In this document: piece after piece, positions 17,716 through 25,542 of the stretch
Position numbering within the stretch: position 1 is the stretch's first letter
Layout: every line of letters starts with the position of its first letter
DNA from: JAWKHR01 sp041394725
Lineage (GTDB): Bacteria > Acidobacteriota > Vicinamibacteria > Vicinamibacterales > SCN-69-37
Length of the DNA stretch: 64,000 bases
Assembly: GCA_041394725.1 (NCBI GenBank)
Contig: JAWKHR010000012.1
Coordinates: forward strand, 1 to 64,000
Reading direction: 5' to 3'
The notes under the pieces: model-generated
What the model was told of the DNA's origin: nothing
Seen by the model: only the letters and a program-made list of their open reading frames with translations
Databases searched by the model: none
Made by a program: the position numbers and the translations under genes

Positions 17716-18471
17716 CTAGGCGGTGGTCGTCGCGGCCGCCGGCGGCGGCGCGTTCTCGGCGGTCGCGTCGGGCCGCTCGCTGGCCTCGGCCACGCCGCGG
17801 CCCCCGAGGACCGCGTCGGCGATGCCGGCCGCGAACAGGCGAATCGAGCGGAGCGCGTCGTCGTTGCCCGGAATCACGTAGTCGACTTCGTCCGGGTCGC
17901 AGTTGGTGTCGACCACGCCGACCACGGGGATCTTGAGCTTGCGGGCCTCGTCGACGGCAATCTGCTCGTGCCGCGTGTCGATCACGAAGACCACGTCGGG
18001 CAGGCGCGACATGCCGCGGATCCCGTCGAGGTTCTTGGCCAGCTTGCGCCGCTCCTTGTCGAGCCGCGCGATCTCCTTCTTGGAGAGCGTGTCGTACCGG
18101 CCGTCGGTCGTCATGGCCTCGAGTTCGCGGAGGCGGCCGAGACTGCGCTGGATCGTGGTGAAGTTGGTGAGCAGGCCTCCGAGCCAGCGCTGGTTCACGA
18201 AGAACATGCCGCAGCGCTGCGCTTCCTCGGCGATGGCGTCCTGCGCCTGGCGCTTGGTGCCCACGAACAGCACCGTGCCGCCCTGGCTGACGATCTGGCT
18301 GACGTAGTCGGCGGCCTCGCGATACAGCTTGGCGGTCCGGCCCAGGTCGATGATGTAGATGCCATTCCGCTCGCCGAAGATGAACGGCTTCATCTTCGGA
18401 TTCCACCGCTTCGTCTGGTGGCCGAAGTGAACGCCGGCCTCCAGCAGATCCTTCATCGCGATCGCACTCAA
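17716..18471 (-). CDS. rpsB: 30S ribosomal protein S2
   Basis: 251 residues. Diagnostic sequences: LLEAGVHFGHQTKRWNPKM (about 9-27), IYIIDLGRTAKLY (about 38), FVGTKRQAQDAI (about 68), WLGGLLTNFTTIQ (about 94), PDVVFVIDTRHE (about 157), PVVGVVDTNCDPDEVDYVIPG (shown in part; about 180). The C-terminal 25 residues are Ala/Pro-rich and not conserved. It sits 100 bases upstream of tsf and 11 bases after rpsI. Confidence 0.97.
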   Translation of the reverse strand: MSAIAMKDLLEAGVHFGHQTKRWNPKMKPFIFGERNGIYIIDLGRTAKLYREAADYVSQIVSQGGTVLFVGTKRQAQDAIAEEAQRCGMFFVNQRWLGGLLTNFTTIQRSLGRLRELEAMTTDGRYDTLSKKEIARLDKERRKLAKNLDGIRGMSRLPDVVFVIDTRHEQIAVDEARKLKIPVVGVVDTNCDPDEVDYVIPGNDDALRSIRLFAAGIADAVLGGRGVAEASERPDATAENAPPPAAATTTA

Positions 18472-18482
18472 GCTCTGCTCCT

Positions 18483-18875
18483 TTACCGCTTGCTGAACTG
18501 GAAGCGCTTGCGCGCCCCGGCCATGCCGTACTTCTTGCGTTCCTTGGCGCGCGGGTCGCGCGTGAGCAGGCCCGCCTTGCGCAGCGTGCCGCGCAGTTCG
18601 GCGTCGTACTCGATCAGCGCGCGCGCGATGCCGAGGCGCAGCGCGCCGGCCTGGCCGGCCACGCCGCCGCCTGCCGCCGTCGCCAGCACGTCGAAGCGTT
18701 CCGCGGTCTCCGAGACCACCAGCGGCTGGCGGATCACCAGGCGGAGCGTCTCGGTGGGGAAGGCGGCCTCGATCGGCCGGTGATTGATGGTGATCGTGCC
18801 CGATCCCGGGCGGAGGAACACGCGGGCGGTGGACGTCTTGCGCCGGCCCGTGCCGTAGTACTGCGTCGTAGCCAA
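18483..18875 (-). CDS. rpsI: 30S ribosomal protein S9
   Basis: 130 residues. Typical start YYGTGRRKTSTARVFLRPG, middle GGGVAGQAGALRLGIARAL and the basic tail RKKYGMAGARKRFQFSKR that contacts P-site tRNA. One base separates it from the rplM stop, the universal rplM-rpsI pairing. Confidence 0.98.
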   Translation of the reverse strand: MATTQYYGTGRRKTSTARVFLRPGSGTITINHRPIEAAFPTETLRLVIRQPLVVSETAERFDVLATAAGGGVAGQAGALRLGIARALIEYDAELRGTLRKAGLLTRDPRAKERKKYGMAGARKRFQFSKR

Positions 18876-18876
18876 A

Positions 18877-19308
18877 TCAGGCGACCTCGAGCTTGCGTGG
18901 TTGCTGCGCCGCGTGCGGGTGTTCGCCCGCCGCGTAGACCTTCAGTTTGCGGTACATCTGATTGCCCAGCTTCGTCTTCGGCAGCATGCCGCGCACGGCC
19001 TCTTCGACGATGCGGACCGGGTTCTTCTGGCGGACGATCTTCGCGCGTTCCTCGCGCATGCCGCCCTCGTAGCCGCTGTGCGTCCGGTAGAGCTTCTGCT
19101 CTTCCTTGCGCCCGGTGAGGCGCACCGACGCCGCGTTGACGATGATCACGTGGTCACCCGTGTCGAGATACGGGGTCCACTGCGCCTTGTGCTTGCCCTG
19201 GAGCAGGTGGGCGGCGCGCGTCGCCACCCGGCCGAGCACCTGGCCGCCGGCATCGATGACATGCCACTGCCGGTCGCCCGCCGCCCCGCTGGTCTTTCCC
19301 GAACCCAT
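18877..19308 (-). CDS. rplM: 50S ribosomal protein L13
   Basis: 143 residues. Recognised by WHVIDAGGQVLGRVATRAA (about 15-33), GDHVIIVNAASVRLTGRK (about 51-69), YRTHSGYEGGMREE (about 74) and VRGMLPKTKLGNQMYRKLKV (about 108-127). First gene of the minus-strand translation operon; a strong promoter is visible at 19348-19376 and AAAGGG precedes the ATG. Confidence 0.98.
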   Translation of the reverse strand: MGSGKTSGAAGDRQWHVIDAGGQVLGRVATRAAHLLQGKHKAQWTPYLDTGDHVIIVNAASVRLTGRKEEQKLYRTHSGYEGGMREERAKIVRQKNPVRIVEEAVRGMLPKTKLGNQMYRKLKVYAAGEHPHAAQQPRKLEVA

Positions 19309-19347
19309 GGATCCCTTTCAGCCGAACTTCAAGAACGGCAAACCGAA

Positions 19348-19376
19348 ATCATAGGGTCCGGCTGCAAAAAAGTCAA
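19348..19376 (-). promoter_or_regulatory. Sigma-70-type promoter of the rplM operon
   Basis: Minus strand TTGACT (19376-19371), 17-base spacer, TATGAT (19353-19348). Near-consensus housekeeping promoter. The expected start near 19341 gives a leader of about 33 bases with AAAGGG as Shine-Dalgarno. Drives the ribosomal-protein and factor run toward asparaginase. Confidence 0.8.
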
Positions 19377-19563
19377 TCTTTCCGGGGTCCGACCGGCCTC
19401 GGCCGGGCGACAGGCGGCCGCCTCGGACGGGTGGGCGGATTGTCAGCGGGCCGACACTTTCGTAACGCCAGACCGGTAATCCGGGCCCCAGCCGTGAACG
19501 CCACAGGCGGCCGGATCCGCGAGAACGGCCCGTCTGCCGCTTTTCGTTCGCGAACCTCCATTC

Positions 19564-19579
19564 TGGCATCACCCTTGCC
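19564..19579 (+). promoter_or_regulatory. Candidate sigma-54 (-24/-12) promoter of pilM
   Basis: TGGCATC, four bases, TTGCC: the GG (19565-19566) and GC (19577-19578) are separated by exactly ten bases as in sigma-54 promoters (TGGCAC-N5-TTGC type). Start of transcription would be near 19590, five bases before the pilM ATG. A sigma-70-like TAGGGT (19583-19588) also lies six bases before the ATG, so the assignment is open. Confidence 0.4.
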
Positions 19580-19594
19580 TCCTAGGGTGCCGCT

Positions 19595-20713
19595 ATGGAT
19601 CTGGCATCCGCCTTCCGTCCGCCCACTGTCGGGCTCGACATCGGGTCGAGCGCCGTCAAGGCCGTCGTCCTTCGCAAGGCTCGTGGCGGCTGGTCGCTCG
19701 TGGCCGCCGGCGAGACGCCGCTGCCCGAGGGCAGCATGCACGAGGGCTCGGCGACCGAACCCACCGCCGTCAGCGAGGCGGTCAACCAGCTGCTCGACAC
19801 GCTCCGGCTCCGCCGGGCGCGCGTCGCGGCGGCCCTCTCGGGCCACGCGGTCATCGTCAAGCGGCTGTCGCTGCCGGCGATGAGCGACGCGGAACTGGCC
19901 GAGGCCATCCCGTGGGAGGCCGAGCAGTACATCCCGTTCGACCTCAGCGAGGTCCAGCTCGACTACCAGCTGGTCGGCGGCGGCGACGAGCCGGCGGGTG
20001 GCAAGAAGGCGAAGAAGGGCAAGAAGGACGCGGCACCCGAGCCGCCCAAGTCCACCCTCGACGTCCTGCTGGTCGCGGCGAAGAAGGACCGGATCGACGA
20101 CCGCGCCGGCGTCATCGCGCAGGCGGGCCGCAAGCCGGCCGTGCTCGACATCGAGGCCTTCGCGCTCGCCAACGCCTACCAGATGAACTATCCCGAGCGC
20201 ACCGACCCGCTGTCGGCGCTCATCCACATCGGCCGCAGCGTCACGATCATCTGCCTGCTCGAGCGCGGCGAGCCCGTGTTCACCCGCGACATCTCGATCG
20301 GCGGCCAGGTGCACCTCGAGGCGCTGCTGCGCGACTTCGGGTCGCTCGGCGTGGACGAGCTGTCGGCGCGGCGGATCCTCCACGGGCAGTACCCGGCCGA
20401 GGTGACCGCCGACCAGGTGGCCAGCGTGCTGCGCGAGGCGAGCGGCCAGCTCGTCCTCGAGGTGCGCAAGACCATCGACTTCTTCCGGGCGACCGCGCCC
20501 ATCGAGAAGCTCAGCCGGATCGTGCTGTCGGGCGGTGCCTGGCAGGCCGTCGGGCTGGTGGACCTGCTGGCGAGCGAGTTCGGCGCGCCCGTGGACGTGT
20601 TCGACCCGTTCCGTCGCGTGACGAAGACGGGCCGGTCGATTGGCGTGGAGGCCGTGGGCCCGGCGTATGCCGTGGCGGTCGGTCTGGCCATGCGGCAGGA
20701 GGGAGATCGATGA
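19595..20713 (+). CDS. pilM: Type IV pilus inner-membrane platform protein PilM
   Basis: 372 residues, actin-like cytoplasmic ATPase-fold protein that docks onto the PilN N-terminus. The first strand-loop is TVGLDIGSSAVKAVVLRK (about 10-27); the family motif ELAEAIPWEAEQYIPFDL follows (about 103). A Lys-rich insert (about 131-150, KKAKKGKKDAA) is a species-specific loop. Later motifs: ALIHIGRSVTIICLLERGEP (about 208), FTRDISIGG and IVLSGGAWQAVGLVDLL (about 308). The stop overlaps the pilN start as ATGA. Heads the pilMNOPQ operon. Confidence 0.95.
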   Translation: MDLASAFRPPTVGLDIGSSAVKAVVLRKARGGWSLVAAGETPLPEGSMHEGSATEPTAVSEAVNQLLDTLRLRRARVAAALSGHAVIVKRLSLPAMSDAELAEAIPWEAEQYIPFDLSEVQLDYQLVGGGDEPAGGKKAKKGKKDAAPEPPKSTLDVLLVAAKKDRIDDRAGVIAQAGRKPAVLDIEAFALANAYQMNYPERTDPLSALIHIGRSVTIICLLERGEPVFTRDISIGGQVHLEALLRDFGSLGVDELSARRILHGQYPAEVTADQVASVLREASGQLVLEVRKTIDFFRATAPIEKLSRIVLSGGAWQAVGLVDLLASEFGAPVDVFDPFRRVTKTGRSIGVEAVGPAYAVAVGLAMRQEGDR

Positions 20714-21318
20714 TCCGCGTCAACCTGCTCGCGGCGGCGTCGGGTCCGGCGCCGGCGCGTGAATGGCTGCCGAAGGAGCAGCAGCGGCGATCTCCAGGCT
20801 GGCGATCCTGCTCGGCACGCGCGATGGTGGGCTACGGTGGTTCCATCAACGCGTAGCGTGCAGCGTCGAGGACCGCATCGTCCGGCCAGGACCGACTGGC
20901 CCGGCTCAGCAGGCGTCGTTCGGTCAGCACGCCTTGCGCGAAGGCGGACCGTTGACAGCCAGCTTCTCCACGCCCGATCGAAGGCGGCTCCGCGCGGCTA
21001 AACGCGGGCTGTCACGCTGCTCGAGGCGATCGGCGGGTCGATCCCGAGGGGGCTCTGGCTGCTCGAACCGAAACGGGCCGGCGCCCGGGCGTCGAGGATC
21101 GGCGGCGCGCGGTGTCCTCGGCCTCCGTGACCAGGCTGGCGGGCTCTGCCGAACTCCGGGCGTTCGAAGCGCTGGAAGTCAGGCTCCCAGCGACGACCCG
21201 GGCGGGGTGGTCGAGGGCCGTGTCCGGCCTGGCTGCCGGGGCGAAGCCGTCGCCCCAGCCGCTGCCGTCGTCGACGGTCAACGCGTCAGCGCCGTCCCGC
21301 AGCAGCCACAGGGCCTGA
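20710..21318 (+). pseudogene. pilN: PilN, riddled with frameshifts
   Basis: Starts in the normal place (ATGA overlap with pilM) with MIRVNLLAAASGPAPAREWL, the canonical PilN N-terminus that binds PilM. From about 20770 the frame breaks repeatedly. The membrane helix is read as AAISRLAILLGT in one frame and then AMVGYGG in another (20763-20850). A downstream block VTLLEAIGGSIPRGLWLLEP lies in the third frame (21011-21070), followed by pieces resembling the C-terminal domain up to a stop near 21316. The overall span, about 200 codons, equals a normal PilN. So the gene is present in full length but the sequence contains many small insertions, deletions and substitutions. Errors in the assembly are more likely than decay; see findings. 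Confidence 0.85.
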
Positions 21319-21321
21319 GCC

Positions 21322-21898
21322 ATGGCCGGAGCCTGCGATCTGCGCCCCGGGCGATCACATCCTTCGTCCCTGCGGCGGCGCTGCTGCTCCGGCAGCGCCA
21401 CTGGCGGTCGATCCTGAGCCGATGCTGAACTCGGGGGCGCAGGATCACCCTCCTAAACAGCCTCGGACGCGCGCATGGCGCGGCCGGGGGTAGATCACTG
21501 TCAGCTGGTGGCGCAGAAGAAGTGCGCGACCCCTGAGGTGTGCTGCAAGCTCACGGTCATTCTGACGAGGAAGGTTATAAGGGACGGTATCCCGCACCTA
21601 CACGACCTGGCGAGCCAGGTCGCGCAGCCCATCGAATCGCGAAGCCCCAGCGCCAAGGCCATCAGCGATAAGGCGCGGTACTCCCGGTGGCCCATCAGGC
21701 GCCAGCTGAGGCTGACCCTGGCGTGTTCTTCGAGCTAGCCATCGCCGCGCAGGCCGCGTGATGTCGATCTCGGACACTGTAATCAAGGTCAAGTCAGCGT
21801 CCGGCGGCGCGGCGGCGTCCGGTAGCTGCGTCGCCACCACGTTCGTCATTCAAGGACGCCGCGCCGGCGATGACGACGTCGGCGGCTGGTCGCCATGA
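21322..21898 (+). pseudogene. pilO: PilO, riddled with frameshifts
   Basis: The ATG at 21322 follows the apparent pilN end. Recognisable fragments occur in different frames: a helix-like AAALLLRQRHWRSIL (21370-21415), then LHDLASQVAQ (21598-21627) and AKAISDKARYSRWPIRRQL (21652-21710), matching the PilO core normally read as a Gln-Ser-Asn-rich strand followed by EWPI...LEG. Then come VFFE (21723), SISDTVIKVKSASGG-like pieces (21763-21810) and a clean C-terminus SGSCVATTFVIQGRRAG (about 21819-21869) ending at TGA 21896-21898. The total length fits a normal PilO of about 190 residues. PilO pairs with PilN in the inner-membrane alignment complex. Confidence 0.82.
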
Positions 21899-22341
21899 AG
21901 GACTCGCGGCGACAACACCTGACCTTGGTCTCGCGGCCGCTCTGCGGCCTCGTACAGACCGCCGGGCGGAGGTGCTCCACGGCCCGACGCCGGCCGTCAG
22001 CTGTTGACCGACGGTGCGCCGGATCCAGTTCGTGACGATCAGCCCGGGCGGACCGCCGCTGCGCCTGCCACCAGACGCTGCTGCGGCCGCGGACCAGCCT
22101 CGCGGCGCTGGCGCTGTCGGACGTGAACATCACGGGGCTGACCAAGGTCGGCGACTCGATGATGGCGATCCTGACCGGCCCGGACAAGCAGTCGTTCGTG
22201 CTGCACGTGAACGACCGGCTGCTCGACGCGAGCGTGAAGGCCATCGACCAGCAGGGGGTGGTGTTCATGCAGCAGATCGAGGGCACCAAGCCACAGGAGA
22301 TCCGCAAGACGCTGCGCGCGGCAGCGGAGGTCATCCGATGA
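21895..22341 (+). pseudogene. pilP: PilP, frameshifted in its N-terminal half
   Basis: ATG 21895 overlaps the pilO stop (ATGA) and gives MKDSRRQHLTLV, a plausible lipoprotein-type start, but this frame hits TGA at 22033. The linker motif RRIQFVTISPGG (a RRDPF-type PilP signature) is in another frame at 22017-22050, and the original frame returns with LRPRTSLAALALSDVNITGL (about 22083-22142). The last 73 residues, from ATG 22123, are clean: NITGLTKVGDSMMAILTGP, FVLHVNDRLLDASVKAI and GVVFMQQIEG are the PilP beta-domain that binds the PilQ secretin. Stop overlaps the pilQ ATG. Normal total length, about 148 codons. Confidence 0.84.
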
Positions 22342-23768
22342 AGAGCATACGTGTGGGGATCGTCGTGACGACCCTCGTCCTGGGCGGCGGCGTCCTGGGC
22401 GGTGGTCGCGAGAACGGGGCGTTCGACCGGTTCGTGCCGGTCGTCTCGGCCCAGGAAACGCAGGCCGGGGTGTTCCGACAGTTCAGCGGAGCGCCCATCG
22501 ACGTGGACTATCAGAGCGCCAACCTGCGGACGGTGCTCCGGCAGCTGTCGGAGATCGGCGGCATCAACCTCGTGATCGATCCGAGCGTGCCGTCGACCTC
22601 GACCGTCGACCTGAAGCTGACGCAGGTGCCGTGGGACCAGGTCATGGACGTGGTGCTGCGCACGAGCCAGCTGACCTACGAGCTGCAGGGCCCCGTGCTG
22701 CGCGTGCTGACGCGCGAGTCGCGGACCCGCGAGCTCGAGGAGGAGGCGCGGCAGAAGCAGGCCGGGCAGCAGGCGCCGGACCTGTTCACCATGCAGCACA
22801 AGCTGAACTACGCCAAGGCGGCGGACGTGAAGCTGCTGCTCGAGCGCGCGATTCTCTCGCCGCGCGGCAACGTCGAGGTGGACGAGCGCAGCAACATGCT
22901 CATCGTCAAGGACGTCCAGGCGGCCATCGACGAGATCCGCCCGCTGCTGGCCGAGCTCGACAAGCCCGAGCCGCAGGTCGAGATCGAGGCGAAGATCCTC
23001 CAGACCAACCGTGACACCGCGCGCGCGCTCGGCGTGCAGTGGGGCTTCAACGGCCGGCTCGCGCCCGAGCTCGGCAACACGACCAACCTCGGGTTCCCGA
23101 ACAACGGCTCGGTCGGCGGCCGCACGGTCCAGCAGGGGCCGGTGCAGCAGGGCGCCGCCGGGTCCGACCCGCGGGCGAACAACCTCAACCAGACCGGCAC
23201 GGCCGTCAACCTGCCCGTGACGGGCGCGACCTCGGCGGTCGGCCTCGCGATGGGCAGCATCAACGGCGCGTTCAACCTGGACATCGCGATCAGCGCGCTC
23301 GAGCACGAGGGCCAGCTCAAGATTCTGTCGATGCCGAAGGTCGTCGCGCAGAACAACAAGCAGGCCGAGGTCACCCAGGGCTTCCAGATCCCGATCCAGA
23401 CCGTCGCCAACAACACCGTCTCGGTGACGTTCAAGGACGCGGCACTGGTGCTCCGGGTCACGCCGCAGATCACGGGCGCCGACACGGTCATCATGAACGT
23501 CGAGCTCGAGAACGGCATCCCGGACTTCAGCCGCGCGGTCAACGGCAACCCGTCGATCAACACGCAGCGCGCCGTGACCGAGGTGCAGGTGAGCGACGGC
23601 GTGACGACGGTCATCGGCGGCATCCTGCAGTCCCAGGAAACGTCGTCGTCCGACAAGACGCCCGGCGTCAGCAACATTCCCCTGCTCGGCTGGCTCTTCA
23701 AGCGCGAAGACAATCGCTCGGAGAGCCAGGAGCTGATGATCTTCATTACTCCGCGAATCATCCGGTGA
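22338..23768 (+). CDS. pilQ: Type IV pilus secretin PilQ (short form)
   Basis: 476 residues from ATG 22338 (ATGA overlap with pilP). Signal peptide about 1-40 (ending VVSAQE). N0 domain FSGAPIDVDYQSANLRTVL and VPWDQVMDVVL (about 50-115), one N1/NHN domain KLNYAKAADVKLLLERAI...ERSNMLIVKD (about 155-205), then the secretin barrel from EPQVEIEAKILQTNRDTA (about 218) through ALEHEGQLKILSMPKVVAQN (about 320) to SNIPLLGWLFKREDN and LMIFITPRIIR at the end. N-terminal AMIN domains typical of 700-residue proteobacterial PilQ are absent. A Gly/Gln/Asn-rich insert (about 245-300) lies at the gate region. Sequence quality is normal again here. Confidence 0.95.
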   Translation: MKSIRVGIVVTTLVLGGGVLGGGRENGAFDRFVPVVSAQETQAGVFRQFSGAPIDVDYQSANLRTVLRQLSEIGGINLVIDPSVPSTSTVDLKLTQVPWDQVMDVVLRTSQLTYELQGPVLRVLTRESRTRELEEEARQKQAGQQAPDLFTMQHKLNYAKAADVKLLLERAILSPRGNVEVDERSNMLIVKDVQAAIDEIRPLLAELDKPEPQVEIEAKILQTNRDTARALGVQWGFNGRLAPELGNTTNLGFPNNGSVGGRTVQQGPVQQGAAGSDPRANNLNQTGTAVNLPVTGATSAVGLAMGSINGAFNLDIAISALEHEGQLKILSMPKVVAQNNKQAEVTQGFQIPIQTVANNTVSVTFKDAALVLRVTPQITGADTVIMNVELENGIPDFSRAVNGNPSINTQRAVTEVQVSDGVTTVIGGILQSQETSSSDKTPGVSNIPLLGWLFKREDNRSESQELMIFITPRIIR

Positions 23769-23776
23769 GGCTCGCC

Positions 23777-24424
23777 ATGCGCATGTCCAGTCTTCCGTTC
23801 CAGGGCCCGACGTCGCGTGCGGGCCGCCGTATCCGACGGTTCACGCCGGTGGCCCTCGTGGCCGCCGCGCTGGTCGCCCAGCCCGCCTGCACCAGCGTGC
23901 AGCGCGACAGCCAGTCGTCGTCGTACCTGATCATCAGCTCGATGACGGGACAGTCCGGCGCCGAGAAGGGCTCGGACGACGGCGTGCTGGCGTCCGACGT
24001 CGAGACCAAGGGTGGCGTCTTCGAGGACGGCGGCAAGGCGACGTTCACGCTCGGGTTGAAGGACCCGGGCACCGACACGTCGCCGAGCGTGCCCTCGACC
24101 ACCAACTTCATCACCATCACGCGCTATCACGTCCAGTACGTGCGCGCCGACGGGCGCAACCAGCAGGGCGTCGACGTGCCGTACGCCTTCGACGGCGCCG
24201 CCACCGGCACGGTCAACGCCACCGGCGGCAGCGTGGTGTTCTCGCTCGTGCGCGTGCAGGCCAAGCTCGAGGCGCCGCTCAAGGCCCTGGCGGGCGGCGG
24301 CGGGGCGGTCGTGATCTCGACCATTGCCGAGGTCACCTTCTACGGCACGGACCAGGCGGGCCGGGCCGTGAGCGTGACCGGGAAGATCGGCGTCAACTTC
24401 GCCGACTGGGCCGACCCCGAGTAG
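23777..24424 (+). CDS. Predicted lipoprotein in the pilus operon
   Basis: 215 residues from ATG 23777, nine bases after pilQ. Basic N-terminus, hydrophobic stretch ALVAAALVAQ and a lipobox-like QPAC (Cys about 35). The mature part is beta-rich: SSYLIISSMTGQSG, FEDGGKATFTLGL, ITRYHVQYVRADGRN, then VISTIAEVTFYGTDQAGR and a C-terminal GKIGVNFADWADPE. No family recognised. The position between pilQ and a PKD lipoprotein, with short gaps, suggests a role at the outer membrane connected to the pilus or its secretin (for example a pilotin-like or minor surface protein); this is inference. Confidence 0.72.
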   Translation: MRMSSLPFQGPTSRAGRRIRRFTPVALVAAALVAQPACTSVQRDSQSSSYLIISSMTGQSGAEKGSDDGVLASDVETKGGVFEDGGKATFTLGLKDPGTDTSPSVPSTTNFITITRYHVQYVRADGRNQQGVDVPYAFDGAATGTVNATGGSVVFSLVRVQAKLEAPLKALAGGGGAVVISTIAEVTFYGTDQAGRAVSVTGKIGVNFADWADPE

Positions 24425-24463
24425 GGGCGGCCAGGAATCCTTGCGAGTCAGTGGGGTGCTGAC

Positions 24464-25480
24464 GTGTTGATCAAACGACTTCTTTCCGTGGTAGCTCTCG
24501 CCGCCGTGGCGGGGTGCACGCTGGCCAAGCAGGACGCGCCGGCGCTGACCGGGCCGTCCGAGCTCGGCATGTCGCTCGAGGTGACGGCGACGCCGGACTT
24601 CATCAACTGGGACGGCCAGTCCCGGTCGACGATCCAGGTCCTGGCGCGCAACGCCAACAGCCAGCCGATCTCCGGCCTGACGATGCGCGTCGAGATCGCG
24701 GCCAACGGCCAGCTCGTCGACTTCGGCGCGATCTCGTCGCGGACCATCTCGACGGGCGGCGACGGGCGCGCCAGCGTGACCTACACGGCCGAGGCCGCGC
24801 CGCCAGTCGGCGCCGGCAGCGTCCGCGTGACCATCCTGCTGACGCCGATCGGCACGAACTACGCCAACGCCGTCAAGCGGGCCGTCGAAATCTGGGTCTC
24901 GCCGCCCGGACAGGTCATTCCGCCGAACGGCGCGCCGAAGCCCTCGTTCTTCTACTCGCCGGCACAGCCGCGCGCCGGCGACGACGTGAACTTCGACGCG
25001 TCCGCGTCGACCGACGAGGATGGGCAGATCGTGTCCTACCTCTGGGACTTCGGCGACGGCCGCACCGGCACCGGCATGCGCGCCGTGCACAGCTACGAGC
25101 TGGCGGGCACCTACCGCGTGACGCTGACCGCGGTCGACAACCAGGGCCTCCGCGCCTCGACCGTGCCGGTCGACGTGACGGTCGGCACCTCGACGAACCC
25201 GGTCGCCAACTTCACCGTGTCGCCCGCGCCGGGCGTCTCCGGCCGCGACGTGTTCTTCAGCGGCGCGCTCTCGACCGCCGTCGACGGCCGCTCGATCGTG
25301 AACTATCGCTGGGACTTCGGCGACGCCGTCGGTCCCGAGCGGTTCGCGGAAGGCCTGACCGTCGCCCACATCTACGGCAAGGCCGGCACCTACAACGTGG
25401 TGCTGACCGTGACCGACGATACGGGGCGCACCGGCAGCGCGTCCAAGACCGTCACGATTGCCGACCCGTCGGAGCACTAG
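24464..25480 (+). CDS. PKD-domain lipoprotein
   Basis: 338 residues from GTG 24464. Lipobox AAVAGC puts the lipidated Cys at about residue 17. Residues 35-145 form an Ig-like (BIG/invasin-type) fold: NWDGQSRSTIQVLARNANSQ, RVEIAANGQLVDFG. Two PKD domains follow: about 160-240 (FDASASTDEDG, YLWDFGDGRTGTG, HSYELAGTYRVTLTA) and about 245-335 (YRWDFGDAVGP, HIYGKAGTYNVVLTV). PKD and Ig folds mediate surface protein-protein or polysaccharide contacts. Directly downstream of the preceding lipoprotein; likely anchored in the outer membrane. Confidence 0.85.
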   Translation: MLIKRLLSVVALAAVAGCTLAKQDAPALTGPSELGMSLEVTATPDFINWDGQSRSTIQVLARNANSQPISGLTMRVEIAANGQLVDFGAISSRTISTGGDGRASVTYTAEAAPPVGAGSVRVTILLTPIGTNYANAVKRAVEIWVSPPGQVIPPNGAPKPSFFYSPAQPRAGDDVNFDASASTDEDGQIVSYLWDFGDGRTGTGMRAVHSYELAGTYRVTLTAVDNQGLRASTVPVDVTVGTSTNPVANFTVSPAPGVSGRDVFFSGALSTAVDGRSIVNYRWDFGDAVGPERFAEGLTVAHIYGKAGTYNVVLTVTDDTGRTGSASKTVTIADPSEH

Positions 25481-25542
25481 CTCCGGCGGGCCGGCCGTCG
25501 CGACTCCCTGAGGTGTGACAGACGTCCGACGAGGCCCAGAGC

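Noticed and set aside
21598..21849. Minus-strand 83-codon frame in the pilO region
   Set aside because: It is the complement of PilO C-terminal fragments; no independent evidence.
20713..22341. Insertion of foreign DNA between pilM and pilQ
   Set aside because: Fragments across the whole interval match PilN, PilO and PilP in order and length, so it is the native locus with damaged sequence rather than an insertion.
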